Origin: Dermacentor variabilis
Lineage: Eukaryota > Arthropoda > Arachnida > Ixodida > Ixodidae
DNA: 64,000 nucleotides
Assembly (NCBI RefSeq): GCF_050947875.1
Contig: NC_134573.1
Span: 66,562,315-66,626,314 of the forward strand
Direction of reading: 5' to 3'
In this document: positions 1 through 11,109 of the stretch, piece by piece
Layout: each line of letters begins with the position of its first letter
How positions within the stretch are numbered: the stretch's first letter is position 1
The notes under the pieces: generated by a model
Seen by the model: the letters and a program-made list of their open reading frames with translations, nothing else
Databases searched by the model: none
Told to the model about the DNA's origin: nothing
Made by a program: the position numbers and the translations under genes

Positions 1-34
1 GAGCAGTGATCCTCGTCACACACGCTGGTACCGC

Positions 35-271
35 GGACTGATCCAACACCACCTAGATAGCCCAAAGCCTGTTCATGCCGATCCGTGACGTAATGCTACT
101 GGCCCTACTGCCGTAGAATCTAGTGCGTATGCTCCCGAGTAGGCCGCGATGATTTTGACGTCACCGCTTTCGTCACGCGAGCCTTTACAATTGAAATTTC
201 GGGCCAGTAGCATTACCTCATGGATCGGAGTAAACAGGCCTTGTGCTGTCTAGGTTGTGTTGACTGACCTC
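35..271. repeat. Imperfect inverted-repeat (fold-back/MITE-like) element
   Basis: The left arm (about 35-105) is the reverse complement of the right arm (about 201-271). For example CCTGTTCATGCCGATCCGTG on the left pairs with the complement of the segment at 219-238, and both arms end next to the loop in TAATGCTACTGGCCC. I estimate roughly 80 per cent identity by eye. The loop is about 95 bp and holds no open frame. It resembles a short non-autonomous DNA element. I could not fix its outer ends or a target duplication. Confidence 0.7.
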
Positions 272-1290
272 AGCAGCTGATGCCGTGGTTGAACGTAGCC
301 CGCCCCACCACAGGGCACGCTGCCCACCACTCGCCAATCGGAAGGGCAAATGAGACCTCCCACGGGGCTACGGATGCCTAGGCTGCCGGCAATTTGCGCA
401 TGTGCAGGCCACGTCCCCTCAGCTCGTCCTCCGCTTTCCGCCGCATCGTACCGCTGCGCCCAGCTCTTGCTTTATCACCTTTCTTTTATCTCTTCCTGCG
501 CTCCGGGTTTGATTTCATCGGAAAGTTATAACTGAGCGGGTTTACAGACCAGTGGGCGGGTGGCGACGGCAGCGGAGGGCCGCACGAAAGGAAGAGCTTT
601 AGCTCAGTAATCCCTCGCTTGGTTCACCGGAGCACTTTGCGGTGGTGCCTGTCGAACGAGGTTGAAGTTACTGTGAAAAGATTAGTACGCTGGCTTCAGG
701 TTCTCGATCGCATTCATCCATTTCAAATCATCGAAAAACCAGCCTCATTTGTGAAACCTCTCGCAGGATACAGAGGTCCTGTTCAGTGGCGAAACACCTC
801 CGAGGCTTTTTCGCTCGTAGGGAAGCCAGCGCCGCGTTCGAAGCGGACGCCAAGGACATGCCTCTGTTCGTGCGGGTAGTCGCCATACTTCTTTTCCCCA
901 AAACGCTGGTCCCCTGCGCGCGCTCCTCTGGAGAGAGAGTACGAGCGAGTGAGCGACCCACTCCCTAAACACGCTGGCTGCCCCAGCGAACAACACATGC
1001 GCGGCGGCATCTTCGCTAGGCCGCTGGGCCCGCCGACCCGTAAACCCCCGCTTGGGTATAAGTCTCTATTCTTCGCGGCGCTCGGTTGCGCCGACGCCGT
1101 CGGACAACGCCTAAGCTCGTCGCAGGAACGGGGCCCTAAGAGCTATGCTCTAAAGATAAAGAAACAATAATATTGGTGACTTCTGGCAAAAATATTGCTC
1201 GCCATCGTAGTAACGGGTTGGGGACAATTACCTGCACCGCTGACTGTAATTATTTAATATTAGAGCAGTATGGGGGGCTTTGACACGCGA
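272..1290. other. Unassigned GC-rich stretch, possibly LTR-derived
   Basis: No recognisable protein is encoded; the open frames here are short and mutually overlapping. Around 1053-1175 there is a TATA-like GGTATAAG, a GC-rich leader and then an A-rich AATAA-containing stretch, an arrangement seen in LTRs. I found no second copy or primer-binding site, so this is only a suggestion. The stretch ends where the LINE reading frame begins. Confidence 0.3.
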
Positions 1291-1331
1291 GTGACTAGAG
1301 CAACGCAGCGACGGACATTCGTAAACTAGCG

Positions 1332-3149
1332 GTGCAGCGCGCAACCTTAGAGGCCACCACAAGCACACTGCGCACGACAACCGAGACACCAGACATAGAC
1401 CCGCATTTACTTCATCTTTGGAACGCCCGAAGAGGGTTGACACGACGATGGAAACGACAACGCCTCAACCGCAAACTTAGAAAACGTATAGATCAAATTA
1501 CACGGGAATCTCAGGAGTATGCAGAGATCCTTACGAGGAATAACTGGCGAGGATTTTGCGATCGCCTCTCAGGCACATTCAGCACAGCAAAAACGTGGTC
1601 GATTCTTCGCTCACTCACAGTTCCTACCACAACAAAGGGAAAAACATTTCAACAGCTGCACATCTTAATGCACGAGTACAGGGACGGTGTCTCGACACTC
1701 CTCAGAGAGCTAGAGAAGCATTTCATACCCACAGGCCCGCCGCCGCAGTACCCTGACTATCCTTATGTAGGCGAGGCGAACGAATTGCTAGATGCGGACA
1801 TCACATCTGACGAGGTGCGGGTGGTCCTACAAGACCTACGCCGCAACACGGCACCGGGAGCCGACCACATCCGATTCGGCACCCTTCGTAACCTCAGTGA
1901 CGCGGATATTAACCACCTCACCCATATCTTCAATGATTGCTGGCGCAAGGGCATGCTTTCCCAAGCGTGGCGACACGCCGACATCACACTGATCCCCAAA
2001 CCGGGCAAGCCTGTTAAGGTAGAAAACTTACGACCCATCTCCCTAACATCCTGCATTGGTAAGCTCATGGAGCATGTACTCTTGCGGCGTCTGCAGCCCT
2101 TCCTCGAAGAAAAATCATTCTTTTATAAATCTCAATTCGAATATCGGGCTCATCTGTCTGCCAAAGATGTGCTTTTACAATTGCGAGAGGAAGTCATAGG
2201 ACCTCCGTCGTCGGCCCAAACGAGAGCACTCATAGCCTTAGACCTAAAAGGGGCATTCGATAATGTTGAACATGACCTCATCCTTCGCAATGTTGCACAT
2301 TCACACTGTGGAATTCGTATGTACAACTATATCCGCGCATTTCTTCGAGATCGCACAGCCACCGTAGGAATGGGACCGCATCGATCCGGTACGATTCGCC
2401 TTGTAGGACGTGGGACACCCCAGGGCTCAGTTCTTTCCCCTAGTCTATTCAATATCGCGCTCGCAGGGCTCCCCCGACTACTCGACCAGATCCTTGATGT
2501 CGCCCACGCTATTTATGCGGACGACATTACTATCTGGTCTACACGGGGTTCCGACGGGGTCATCCAGGACCGACTGCAGCAAGCAGTCGATACAGTTTCC
2601 GAGTACGCGAGAAAATGCGGCTTAAGATGCGCTCCGGAAAAGTCGGAGCTCATAATCATTCGCCCCCGGAGCCGTTCCTCTACTCCCCCTATCACTGTGC
2701 ACGTGGATGGCACACCGATACCACAGGTTAATCGTGCTCGTATCCTCGGCCTACACATCCAAGCGGATGGCAGGTCAAACTACACTGTCTCCCTTCTATC
2801 CAGACAGATTGAGCAAATTCTGGCCATGATCCGGAGGGTCTCCAACAGGCGCTCGGGCCTTCGAGAAGAGGACCTGCTGCGCTTGGTGGAGGCATGCGTG
2901 ATCAGCCGCCTTACATACCATCTCCCATTTCAGCGGTTGACCCAAGCGCAACAACTTCGCATAGACGCAATGATTCGCACAGCGACGAAGCTGGCCCATG
3001 GCCTCCCGAACTATACTTCCACACACCGTCTCCTTAACTTAGGGACACATAACACACTAGGCGAGCTGCTAGAGGCACATTGGGTCAGCCATCGCCAGCG
3101 CCTCCTACTCACTCCTACTGGCCGCCATCTTCCCGCACGGCTAGGATAG
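1332..3149 (+). pseudogene. Reverse transcriptase part of LINE ORF2 (first open segment)
   Basis: This 605-codon open segment covers the pre-RT linker (LLHLWNARRGLTRRWKRQ), RT fingers and palm (ENLRPISLTSCIGKLMEHV, ALIALDLKGAFDNVEHD, GTPQGSVLSP, YADD) and the thumb. It has no upstream endonuclease and its apparent start is a GTG just after a stop at 1296, so it is not a true initiation site. It is cut by TAG at 3147. The reading resumes in the same frame immediately after, so the stop is an inactivating substitution in an otherwise well-preserved protein. Confidence 0.85.
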
Positions 3150-4127
3150 TCTGTCCCACCACTTGAGTCTGAAGCCCGTCCAACGATCTTGTCGTCTGCG
3201 ATACGCCAAGCACTAAGTATTCATCCATTGCCACGTGATATGCACCCCGAGCATGACAAAGGGCGGCGCAAAGCCCGTGCACGATACATTGGCCGCATGC
3301 TTGCAAACGTCCCGGAAACACACACTTTATACACGGACACATCACGCACTCAAGAGGGCTATACCTCGGTATTTTTGGGTGGCACCGAATCCCTGAGAGA
3401 CTCTGCTGCAATGCGCGGAACAAATGCCGCTTACGGAGAAATTCTCGGTGTTGCTCTTGCAATTCGATACGCCATCCGTGTTCCTGAGGAAGTGTATATA
3501 TTGACGGACTCGCAACAGGCATGACGGGCGTTCCTATCAGGACATGGCATCCCGAGAGCAGCGCACCAAATTCTCAAACAGATCCCGCAAAATACACTAA
3601 CCACACCTCCCCGCATCCACTTACTCTGGACCCCTGGTCATACCTCGTTGCCGGGTAACGAACGCGCACATGCGGTTGCCCGAGAAATTTCCCTCCGGAC
3701 GACTCGGCGAGGTGAGGCGACTAGTTCAGAGTGGGGGGATCCCTTTCTTCGTTACAAAGACATACTCCGTCATTATACACGCATTCGTCGCACCCACGCC
3801 GCACCACCGCCGTCCTTCTCGCGGGAGGAAGCAGTGGCATTACGCCAGTTACAAACCGCAACTTTTCCTAATCTTGTCTCTCTCAATAAATTCTACCCAC
3901 ACTGTTATGCAGATGGTTGCCCTGGCTGTGGCAGCTCGCCCACAATCTTCCACGCCACGATTGAGTGCACTGCAAACCTCTTTCCTCCTTTGCCAACTCT
4001 CCTTTACCCCCTACGCAACAAAGAGCTGTGGGACGATGCCCTCCGCGACGGACCTCCCGAGGTCCTCCGAGCATTGATACAACGGGCTCGAAACATCGCC
4101 GGAATCATCTTAGGAACCTTGGAGTGA
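3150..4127 (+). pseudogene. RNase H and C-terminal Cys-His part of the same LINE ORF2
   Basis: This continues the same frame after the TAG. The first part carries the RNase H acidic residues (D in LYTDTS, E in YGEILGVALA, D in LTDSQQA). A TGA at 3522 then replaces the residue after QQA. The frame goes on with RAFLSGHGIP, WTPGHTSLPGNERAHA and a terminal zinc-knuckle-like Cys-His group. The usual last aspartate after NERA reads as His. The product would not be made as one polypeptide. Confidence 0.8.
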
Positions 4128-4195
4128 GGGTTCCTTCCACACTGCTCTCGGCATTCAGATATTATTAATAAAGATGTTTTACTCTCTCTCTCTCC

Positions 4196-7100
4196 TACTG
4201 AACTTACATGAGGCAAATCTATGGCTGCAGTACGTCGATGAACCACTCATGGAATGACGTGTTTTACGTAGCACATGGGTTTTTATACGTTTTGTTCCAC
4301 TAGAAACTAAACTACATATTCTTTTGTAGCTCTTCATGGTTCAGCTGTGTACGTGCTAAACGTACACTGCTTTATAGCAGTAGTCCTTTACGCTGACCGC
4401 TGTTTTATTCTTTGTATTATTTTTAAGTATAGGTTATATTATAAGCATGCGTGTAGCTCTGAGACCTGGCGCCCACCTTGCGTAAAAGACATTTCGAAAC
4501 GACTTTATTTAGAATGTTCTCGACCAATACGATCGTATAAGATATAGGGTAAATACTGCTAATTATTGCTATGGAGCGAAGTTGAGCTGATAATATTAGG
4601 CGTAGAACAAGATTTTACAATCCAGCTAGAAGGATGAAGCACAGACAAATCCGTATTCTGCCCATCGTTCCAAGGCTGAGTGAAGAATTGTACAGGCGGC
4701 ATGGTTAGATGCTACAATTTATATGTACTAGACCTAGTATGAAACACTATGAGGTGAAGTACGCCGACTTGACTCACCATTTATAGTTCTGTGCATTCTC
4801 TCGTGTGTCACGCAGTGTCCACTCTCTCTCTCCCTTTTTCTATTCACCATTTTCCTTACTCTCCGTGTAGAGCAGCAAACAGAACGCCCGTCTGGTTAAC
4901 CTCCCTGCGTTTATTCCCCATGCTTATTGTTCTTCTGTGGTGCCACGTACCTATAGTTGTGGTTGTTTAAGCGTAGGCTGGAGTGCGTAACGGGAATTAA
5001 AAGTCCACTCGGGTCCTCCTTGAAGCACTGTTTAAGCTTGCTGTATCTTTCTTTTCACAACTTGTTGGCAGCGCAGCCAGTGTTAAGTACCTTCACACAA
5101 CAGCCTCGAGCACTCTCGAAAAAAAAAAAGGGCTTTCAATTGCAAACCCTTTGTACGGCACGTTTGTCATTGTACAGCCATTTATTAATGTAATGTAATC
5201 TCACTACCTCGTTGTAATCAAGTTCTTACCAATCAAGTTATTTTTGTACGATAAATTCACTCTTTGTTTTCGATGAGTCGTAGTTATATTTAACAGAAGT
5301 GGCACTTATTCCACAGAAGAGTAAAAGCTGCCTGCGGCACTTCATGTAGCTCATTTATGTATTACAATTGAACCAAACAATTTTTTTTTGTGCGGACTGC
5401 AAGGTACAAGTTGCATAAAAAGGGATAAAGCGCTCAGAGAGGATGGCGGACGTTGCTATAAGCGGATGTATGCTTGTAAAAGGCGGCCTCATACTCCTTA
5501 GTGTTTTGAATGGGTAAGTAGGGTGATGTGACGTGGTGTCGCTGTCGCAGAATCATTTACAACACAAGAGAAATCGTTCTATGCGCATCATTTTCCCGTC
5601 GTCGATGGAGTTCCGCAGGCACGCTGTCCCGTGTTCTTTATGTTCACCGATTCTTCATTCCAGTGTTTCACTTAGCGCCGTTTTTTACAAGAGAGCAAAG
5701 AAGCGATTAGCTTTTGTTCCGCTCTGTGCAGTGAATGACTACGTACCAGCTTTCGTCATTGCAGCACCAGAACTTCCATCTCACCCTAGTCTTCTTTGTA
5801 CCGCTTATAAACGAATGAAATGGCGCTGAATGTAACATTTATTTTAAAGACAGGAATTATGTTAAAGATAGACAAATAAAGAGCAATCATGACCATCAAA
5901 GAGGGTCATGGCCATCAATTCATCACCCTAATGCGAAATTTAGTGCAGCTCCATAGGTAATTTGGCGATATATTGAGGCAAAGAGTTTGAGAGAGAGGTG
6001 TAGCAGACTCGGAGATCGTCGAAAATCTGACCTTCGGGTCAAGTGCGTCCCCTTTTATACATGTCTCGTCGAAGTTTCCAGTGTAATCGCTGGCGCCGCG
6101 TGGCTTCCAGCAAGTACTGCACAATTTGGGTCGCCCATAAAATCCGATCACGAAATAATCGCGAACAATTACAATCGAAACCAGCGCGAACGAGACCAAA
6201 TCAAGCAAACCAAACAAGCTCGAGCTAGAGCTGACGCGAGCAGACGATAGTCCGAAACGAGCGGTCCGGCTGAGGCCAGTTACGAGTACGCATCTAGCGG
6301 TTGGGCAGGTCCGCATGACACCAGTTTCCCGCGCACACGTCACTGGTCACTGAAGGGTCCACCCTCTGTCGTTCGCGGCTCGCATGAGTCATATCTTGCT
6401 CAGCTTTCGCTCTTTCCTCTTTCTCTGTGTTCGTTCGCTCGGTTACGCCGCCGACGCCGAGGTTCGCCGCACGAACGGGCATCTTAGAGTTGCACTGTAA
6501 AAGAAACAAGACAAACTTTTAAGCTGGGAGCGCTGCCCAGAGTTGTAGGGGGTTTCTCTCTCTAGTAAAGGTAAATTAAGGCGGGTTCGCAAGGTCAAAG
6601 CACGCTTTGCCGAAGACGACAACCTCCTCAACGGGTTGCAAACAGCTTGGCGCCGCATTCTCAAGAATATTGGATTCACGTTCAGAGGAACGCAAGAGCA
6701 ACTGCTCCTGAATGAAAGCGCTGGGGATTGCGTGCAAGCGGCGCCTCTACCCGCAATAAATAAATGAGTGCGGGCGGCGGAAACACCGCGTATTTGACAC
6801 AGATGAGGCATGATGGAGCGCGGCTCACACAACGTTGAAAGTTCAGGCTAATCAATCCATTGAAGGTGCTCTTTGAGAGTGCGCCCTCGAAAGGGCTGCT
6901 CTGCCAATTTATCAAGTGCTATACCTCCTGAAATAGAAAAACGTACAGCGAACATAGGACGCCTATCGGCTGAAAATCCTTACTTTCACGATTCTTGTCT
7001 GAACAGCATGCTTGCTACGCAGCGTCCTTACTTTCAGCTGTCGGAGCAGAAAGTGCTTGCGTTGCGGACAAGTTGGGGACAAGTTTCGTGGGCAGGCCAC

Positions 7101-9184
7101 CCAGCTTTACGAATGTCCGTTCTTTCGCATCTTATTCGTACACCAGAGAGTCCAAGGGCTAAGTTTCTCACGAAGAAGTCGATGTGCTCGTTGCCTTTGA
7201 TTTTAGCCGATCGTCGCCGTGAGAATTGCGATGTGCCAGAGGCTTTCCATTGAAAGGCAAGTGCCGCTTCGATTAGGGCGGTGTTTCATTACGCAAGATT
7301 CTTCGCGCATTGCGGAGTTGCCCGACCCAAAAAGGCGTCAAAAATGCGAAGCTATTCGTTTGAGAAGTTTATCTAAGAGAAACAGGTGTACGCTTGCAAA
7401 AATATACCTGCGTCGCCGGCTAAGGCAAGCATATGCGCGCCTGCCAGAAAGTCTGCGTCGCCCTTATAGTTTATAGCGTTGACAATCCTGTCGCCTCGAA
7501 AGTTCACTAATAAAGCGCTAATTGCAGGCGAACGTATGTTCTTGCTTTAATCGATACGGAAGCGTCGAAAGTTAACTTGTAGACCTTGCTGTAGGCTCGT
7601 TTGCTCGCAACGCTCGGCAATGGGCGGTGGTTGAAATGGTTCAATATACCCTCTTGGTAGTACGTACAATACTCATCGCGGAGTGGCACCATGAATTGGC
7701 GCCATCAAGTACGTGATTTTGTTCACGCCATATTAACCTTTAAACTGACTGTGGAACAGACTGTAGTGCCTCTATAGCTGCTTTTGCTTCTTCACTTTGA
7801 ACTTATGAAACAGTGTCAGTTTGATACTTGGCGATGCCCGCGGTATGTGCCCTGATGCGCACTAAGACGATTACGCACCTGCAGTTGACGGCAAGAATTA
7901 GAGATACTCTCGAAGCCATTCAGTACTAGTGGGCTTCACTTTAAGTGCTGCCCATGAAAATACGTGTGAAATGTTTAAATTTTCTCATCACGAGATCGTG
8001 GTACGAACTGGAATTGAACATACCCCATTGAGTTCCTTGGCGAATAGAAAGAAGGGATGAGTTTTACAGCTTTACCACGTTGTGAATGCGTTCACGTTCG
8101 TAAATAGGTAAATGCAATGTGTTTGAAAGAAGTCTCATAAAACTAAGAAGGCAACCTTATTTATCTGAGTGGCCAGTAGGCCACTTGTATTAGTGGGCTA
8201 TATTATGTGGCCCACCGCCTGCTTCTATTTCAGATCACTTATTTACGCTGCTAAGCTGTACATAATATTTGGAATGCCTTGATTGGTTTGGCTGAATCTT
8301 ATTGGCACAAAACACATTGCGCTACCTAAATCAGACATGAGAGTCACTGTCTTCCCCGCGACCTGGCATCAGAAGGGTTGCCAAAAAGGCGGCGCTCCTT
8401 GGGAACACCCCAGAAGATGTGCTCTGCGTAATGTGCACTGTCATCAGTGCTTGCTCCGGTACCAGGTGCATCTATTATTAGCAGAGCATATCAAGGATGC
8501 AGACAGGTCCTGGGCAGGCTCCTCATTGTCAGCTATTCCTCCGGCTCTCTAAGGAATAGGGTGTGCTGCCGCCCGTTTTTGCGAGCCCCGGAGCGAGATA
8601 GTAAGCCGTCACTTGAGGGTCATCGTCCAGAGAGTTCACATTGATGGGTATTCATATTCGATCGAAGCATCTTTCAAGGTCAAGCGAGTCTTCGCAAACA
8701 TTTTCTGGCACAACTGCTTAAGATGTGAACAATAATGTCGGTGCGACACTTCTCTAACGACCCGTGGAATTGTAGAAAGTGCACAAAAGCTGGGGAAAGC
8801 GAGGGAGTTGCGGTACGTTAATCAGCGACGTGCACATATGAGAACAATTCGCCGCAATTGGACAAAACCATCATTTTAGAAATGACACACGAACAACTCC
8901 ACGTTGTCACAATTCTGGACGCCTTTCTCGATGTATCCTTCTTGCCTTCTGGGTGTATTATCCATTCCCGCCTGATAAGGGTTAACATAGGGATGATGAA
9001 AATTTCATTTTTTGCAATCTGCTCGGAGCGATATGCGGCCATCGCACTCGCGTTCGCTCGCGAGTACAACCCAGCAGTTCACCGACTGCAATTTGTCATT
9101 ATATAGGTAAACGTTCGCTACCAAGGTTGTGTTGCAATACTCGCCGTTTACTGCTGAAAAGACAGCCGAGTGAACAGCTGCGAT
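4196..9184. other. Unassigned intergenic or intronic DNA
   Basis: No gene recognised. A 57-codon stretch at 6594-6767 (+), reading KARFAEDDNLLNG and then LQTAWRRIL before ending at TGA, looks more protein-like than its surroundings and could be a decayed transposase fragment, but I cannot name it. Around 5830-6510 there is a GC-richer block with TATA-like TTTTATAC, possibly LTR-derived. The block 8280-8650 is GC-richer and repeat-like without a recognised motif. The rest is AT-rich with homopolymers. Confidence 0.3.
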
Positions 9185-9910
9185 CTTAAGAAGCTCTAGC
9201 TCGAGTGCTCCTATCTGAATACATGTAAAAGGAGAATTCGTTTTTCTCGGCAACCACCGCACCAAATTTGACGAGGTTTGTTGTATTTAAAAGAAAAACT
9301 TAAAATCTAGTGTCTGTTGGTTTCGAAATATTGAGTTAGGTTGTCAATTCTTTATTAAAATTTAGCAAAAATTCACAATTTTCGAAAAACGAAACTATCA
9401 AGTTTGCAAATCTGAAACTCAACAACTAAAAATGATAATACAATTATGTGAATTGCATCTAATAGTACATCTAAATCGGACAAAATTAGTATGTTACACA
9501 CGAATATAAAGAAATTTAATCATAGGGAAATACAACTTTTGCAAAACCCTTGTAACCAACGTAACAAATTCACGTTAGATGCAAAATGACATACCCAATT
9601 TGTCCATTTTGTCTAATGAATGCCGTTTACAGAACCGCGATATCAGTTCTTGATGCGGAGCTACGAATTTGTAAACTTCATGCTTCTATTTTTTTCAAAC
9701 GGTCAAATATTTGAAAATCGTTTTAAGAAAATTCAAGCCATAAATCGAAATTCCGCTTCCAACAGTCACTAGAATTTAGCTTTCTCTCTCAAATGCAATA
9801 AAGTTCGTTAAAATTGGCCCAGGGGTTATTTAAGAAAAACGTTTTCGCGTTTTACATGTATTTGAATAGGCCGCGTCGGAGTTGGGCCCGAGCTAAAGCT
9901 TCCTCTTAAG
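9185..9910. repeat. 726-bp full-length palindromic element bounded by CTTAAG (TTAA)
   Basis: Both ends begin CTTAAG followed by A/G-rich AAGCT and TAGCTCG, reading inward on opposite strands. The similarity continues almost to the centre: AATACATGTAAAA, CGTTTTTCT, AAATCTAGTGTCTGTTGG against AAATTCTAGTGACTGTTGG, and GACAAAATTAGTATGTTACA against GACAAATTGGGTATGTCA. The arms are diverged, so this is an old fold-back. The TTAA at each end could be a piggyBac-type target duplication, but it may be part of the terminus itself. It is very AT-rich with no open frame and does not look autonomous. Confidence 0.75.
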
Positions 9911-10380
9911 TATTTTTCCAATTCTGGCAAAGCAGTCCGGAATGACAGCTCCGCGAAGACAGCATCGAAGTAGAAAAAATTATGCATGCTACTGTTCTGT
10001 CCAAACAAGACAGCTGCAATGGAATGCTTGGATACTCGACTGGAAGGGTCATTTGCGCACAGGAAAACGCAGTCACGCACTCTTAAGTGCCTAATGTAAT
10101 TAGCTTTTTACAAGTTCGCATGCGAAAAGAATTAAAGTGCAGATAGAATATTTATTTTTCTTAGTCTCTTTCTTGCCAGTGTGAGGTGGCTCCATTGCAG
10201 CGAGACCTCTTTCAAACGTGTTCTTTTTTTCTTGGGCTCGAATGTGGCTCTTTAGCCCTAAATTTAGACTACCTTCCATGTTGACTAGCATTGAAAGACA
10301 CCTAAAGGTGCTGAATATGCAGCAGCGTTTAGAAGACCATTGTGTGCATTAGTGACGTCCCATGTTGCCGGACGATGCAG
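9911..10380. other. Intron sequence upstream of the S3-S4 exon
   Basis: No gene or repeat recognised. It contains a T-rich run near 10223-10232. No pyrimidine tract lies directly before the 3' splice site at 10379-10380; the preceding bases are mixed. Confidence 0.4.
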
Positions 10381-10556
10381 ACGTGATCGTGATCGTGGCG
10401 TCGGTGGTGGTCCTGGCCATGGGCAGCAGCGGCCAGATGTTCGCAGCATCGGCGCTTCGAGGTCTCCGGTTCTTCCAGATCCTCCGGATGGTGCGCATGG
10501 ACAGGCGAGGGGGCACCTGGAAGTTGCTCGGATCTGTCGTCTACGCGCACCGTCAG
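10381..10556 (+). CDS. KCNQ: KCNQ potassium channel exon: end of S3 and S4 voltage sensor
   Basis: This 176-nt exon encodes [18 protein letters not shown] (S3), then [20 protein letters not shown] (the S4 sensor with its spaced arginines), then [19 protein letters not shown] (S4-S5 linker). The set is diagnostic of KCNQ (Kv7) channels, the voltage-gated K+ channels behind M-type current at the plasma membrane. The acceptor is ATGCAG at 10375-10380 and the donor CAG|GTGAGG at 10557. The first two bases complete an Asp codon from the previous exon; the exon ends in phase 0, matching the next exon. Its size equals, as I recall, the matching vertebrate KCNQ exon (176 nt). No S1-S2 exon was found upstream in the window. 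Confidence 0.95.
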
Positions 10557-11100
10557 GTGAGGACAAGGGCATGCAGAACGGCTGTGTCGCAAAATGGCGC
10601 TCACCTGAGCTAGCTTGGTTCGTGGCTTGAAGAAATTTTTTAGCAGCTGAACACGTGACAAAAGGGAAACAGCCATTTTTTTTCTGCGGCGCTTTTATTC
10701 CGTTTATTCAGTTCAGCTGCTAAACTCACCTTAGATGTTTGATGTCTTTTTTGGAGGTTTTGCTATACCTAAAAGAAAGAAACATTAGAATCTGTGGTTT
10801 CTAGGGAAGCTTTATGTAAGGCACTCTCTACGTATCATGCTGCTTTTCAGTTATACGGCTGAGGGTGCACTAAGGGAACGTAACGATTTCGTCAACGTGA
10901 CATTTCTGGGAACCATTTCGAAGTATTAGACAAGTCTTTAGAGACCCCAGAAGATGATGCCCAGCTACAACCCCTTAGCGTGAAACATAGATGAATATAA
11001 ATTGATAAATCCACACCTCCATCGGGCTGGAAAATCGGAAAGATGCGCGGTTCCAGTTCATAAATCAGGAAGTAAAAAATTCACCCTTAAAGTGCCGCCC
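10557..11100. other. Intron sequence after the S3-S4 exon
   Basis: Begins with the splice donor GTGAGG. No gene or recognised repeat. T-rich and A-rich runs occur, for example near 10676-10684. Confidence 0.45.
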
Positions 11101-11109
11101 GATTTCCTC

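Larger units (their letters stand above)
1299..4195 (+). mobile_element. I/R1-like non-LTR retrotransposon, 5'-truncated and inactivated
   Basis: A single frame runs from about 1299 to 4127, interrupted only by TAG at 3147 and TGA at 3522. It encodes the end of the linker after the missing endonuclease, a full reverse transcriptase (motifs GTPQGSVLSP and the catalytic box AIYADDITIW, YADD at 2514-2525), and an RNase H domain (LYTDTS, then LTDSQQA, then WTPGHTSLPGNERAHA). It ends in a Cys-His cluster (CPGCG...H...EC near 3920-3970), as in I/R1-type elements. The 3' end has AATAAAG and a CT-rich tail at about 4167-4195. The endonuclease is absent, so this is a 5'-truncated insertion. The conserved context on both sides of each stop suggests point mutations rather than frameshifts. 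The clade call is by motif recall. Confidence 0.88.

Noticed and set aside
6443..6832. 129-codon minus-strand frame
   Set aside because: No domain recognised; it lies opposite a more protein-like + strand stretch and appears to be its shadow.
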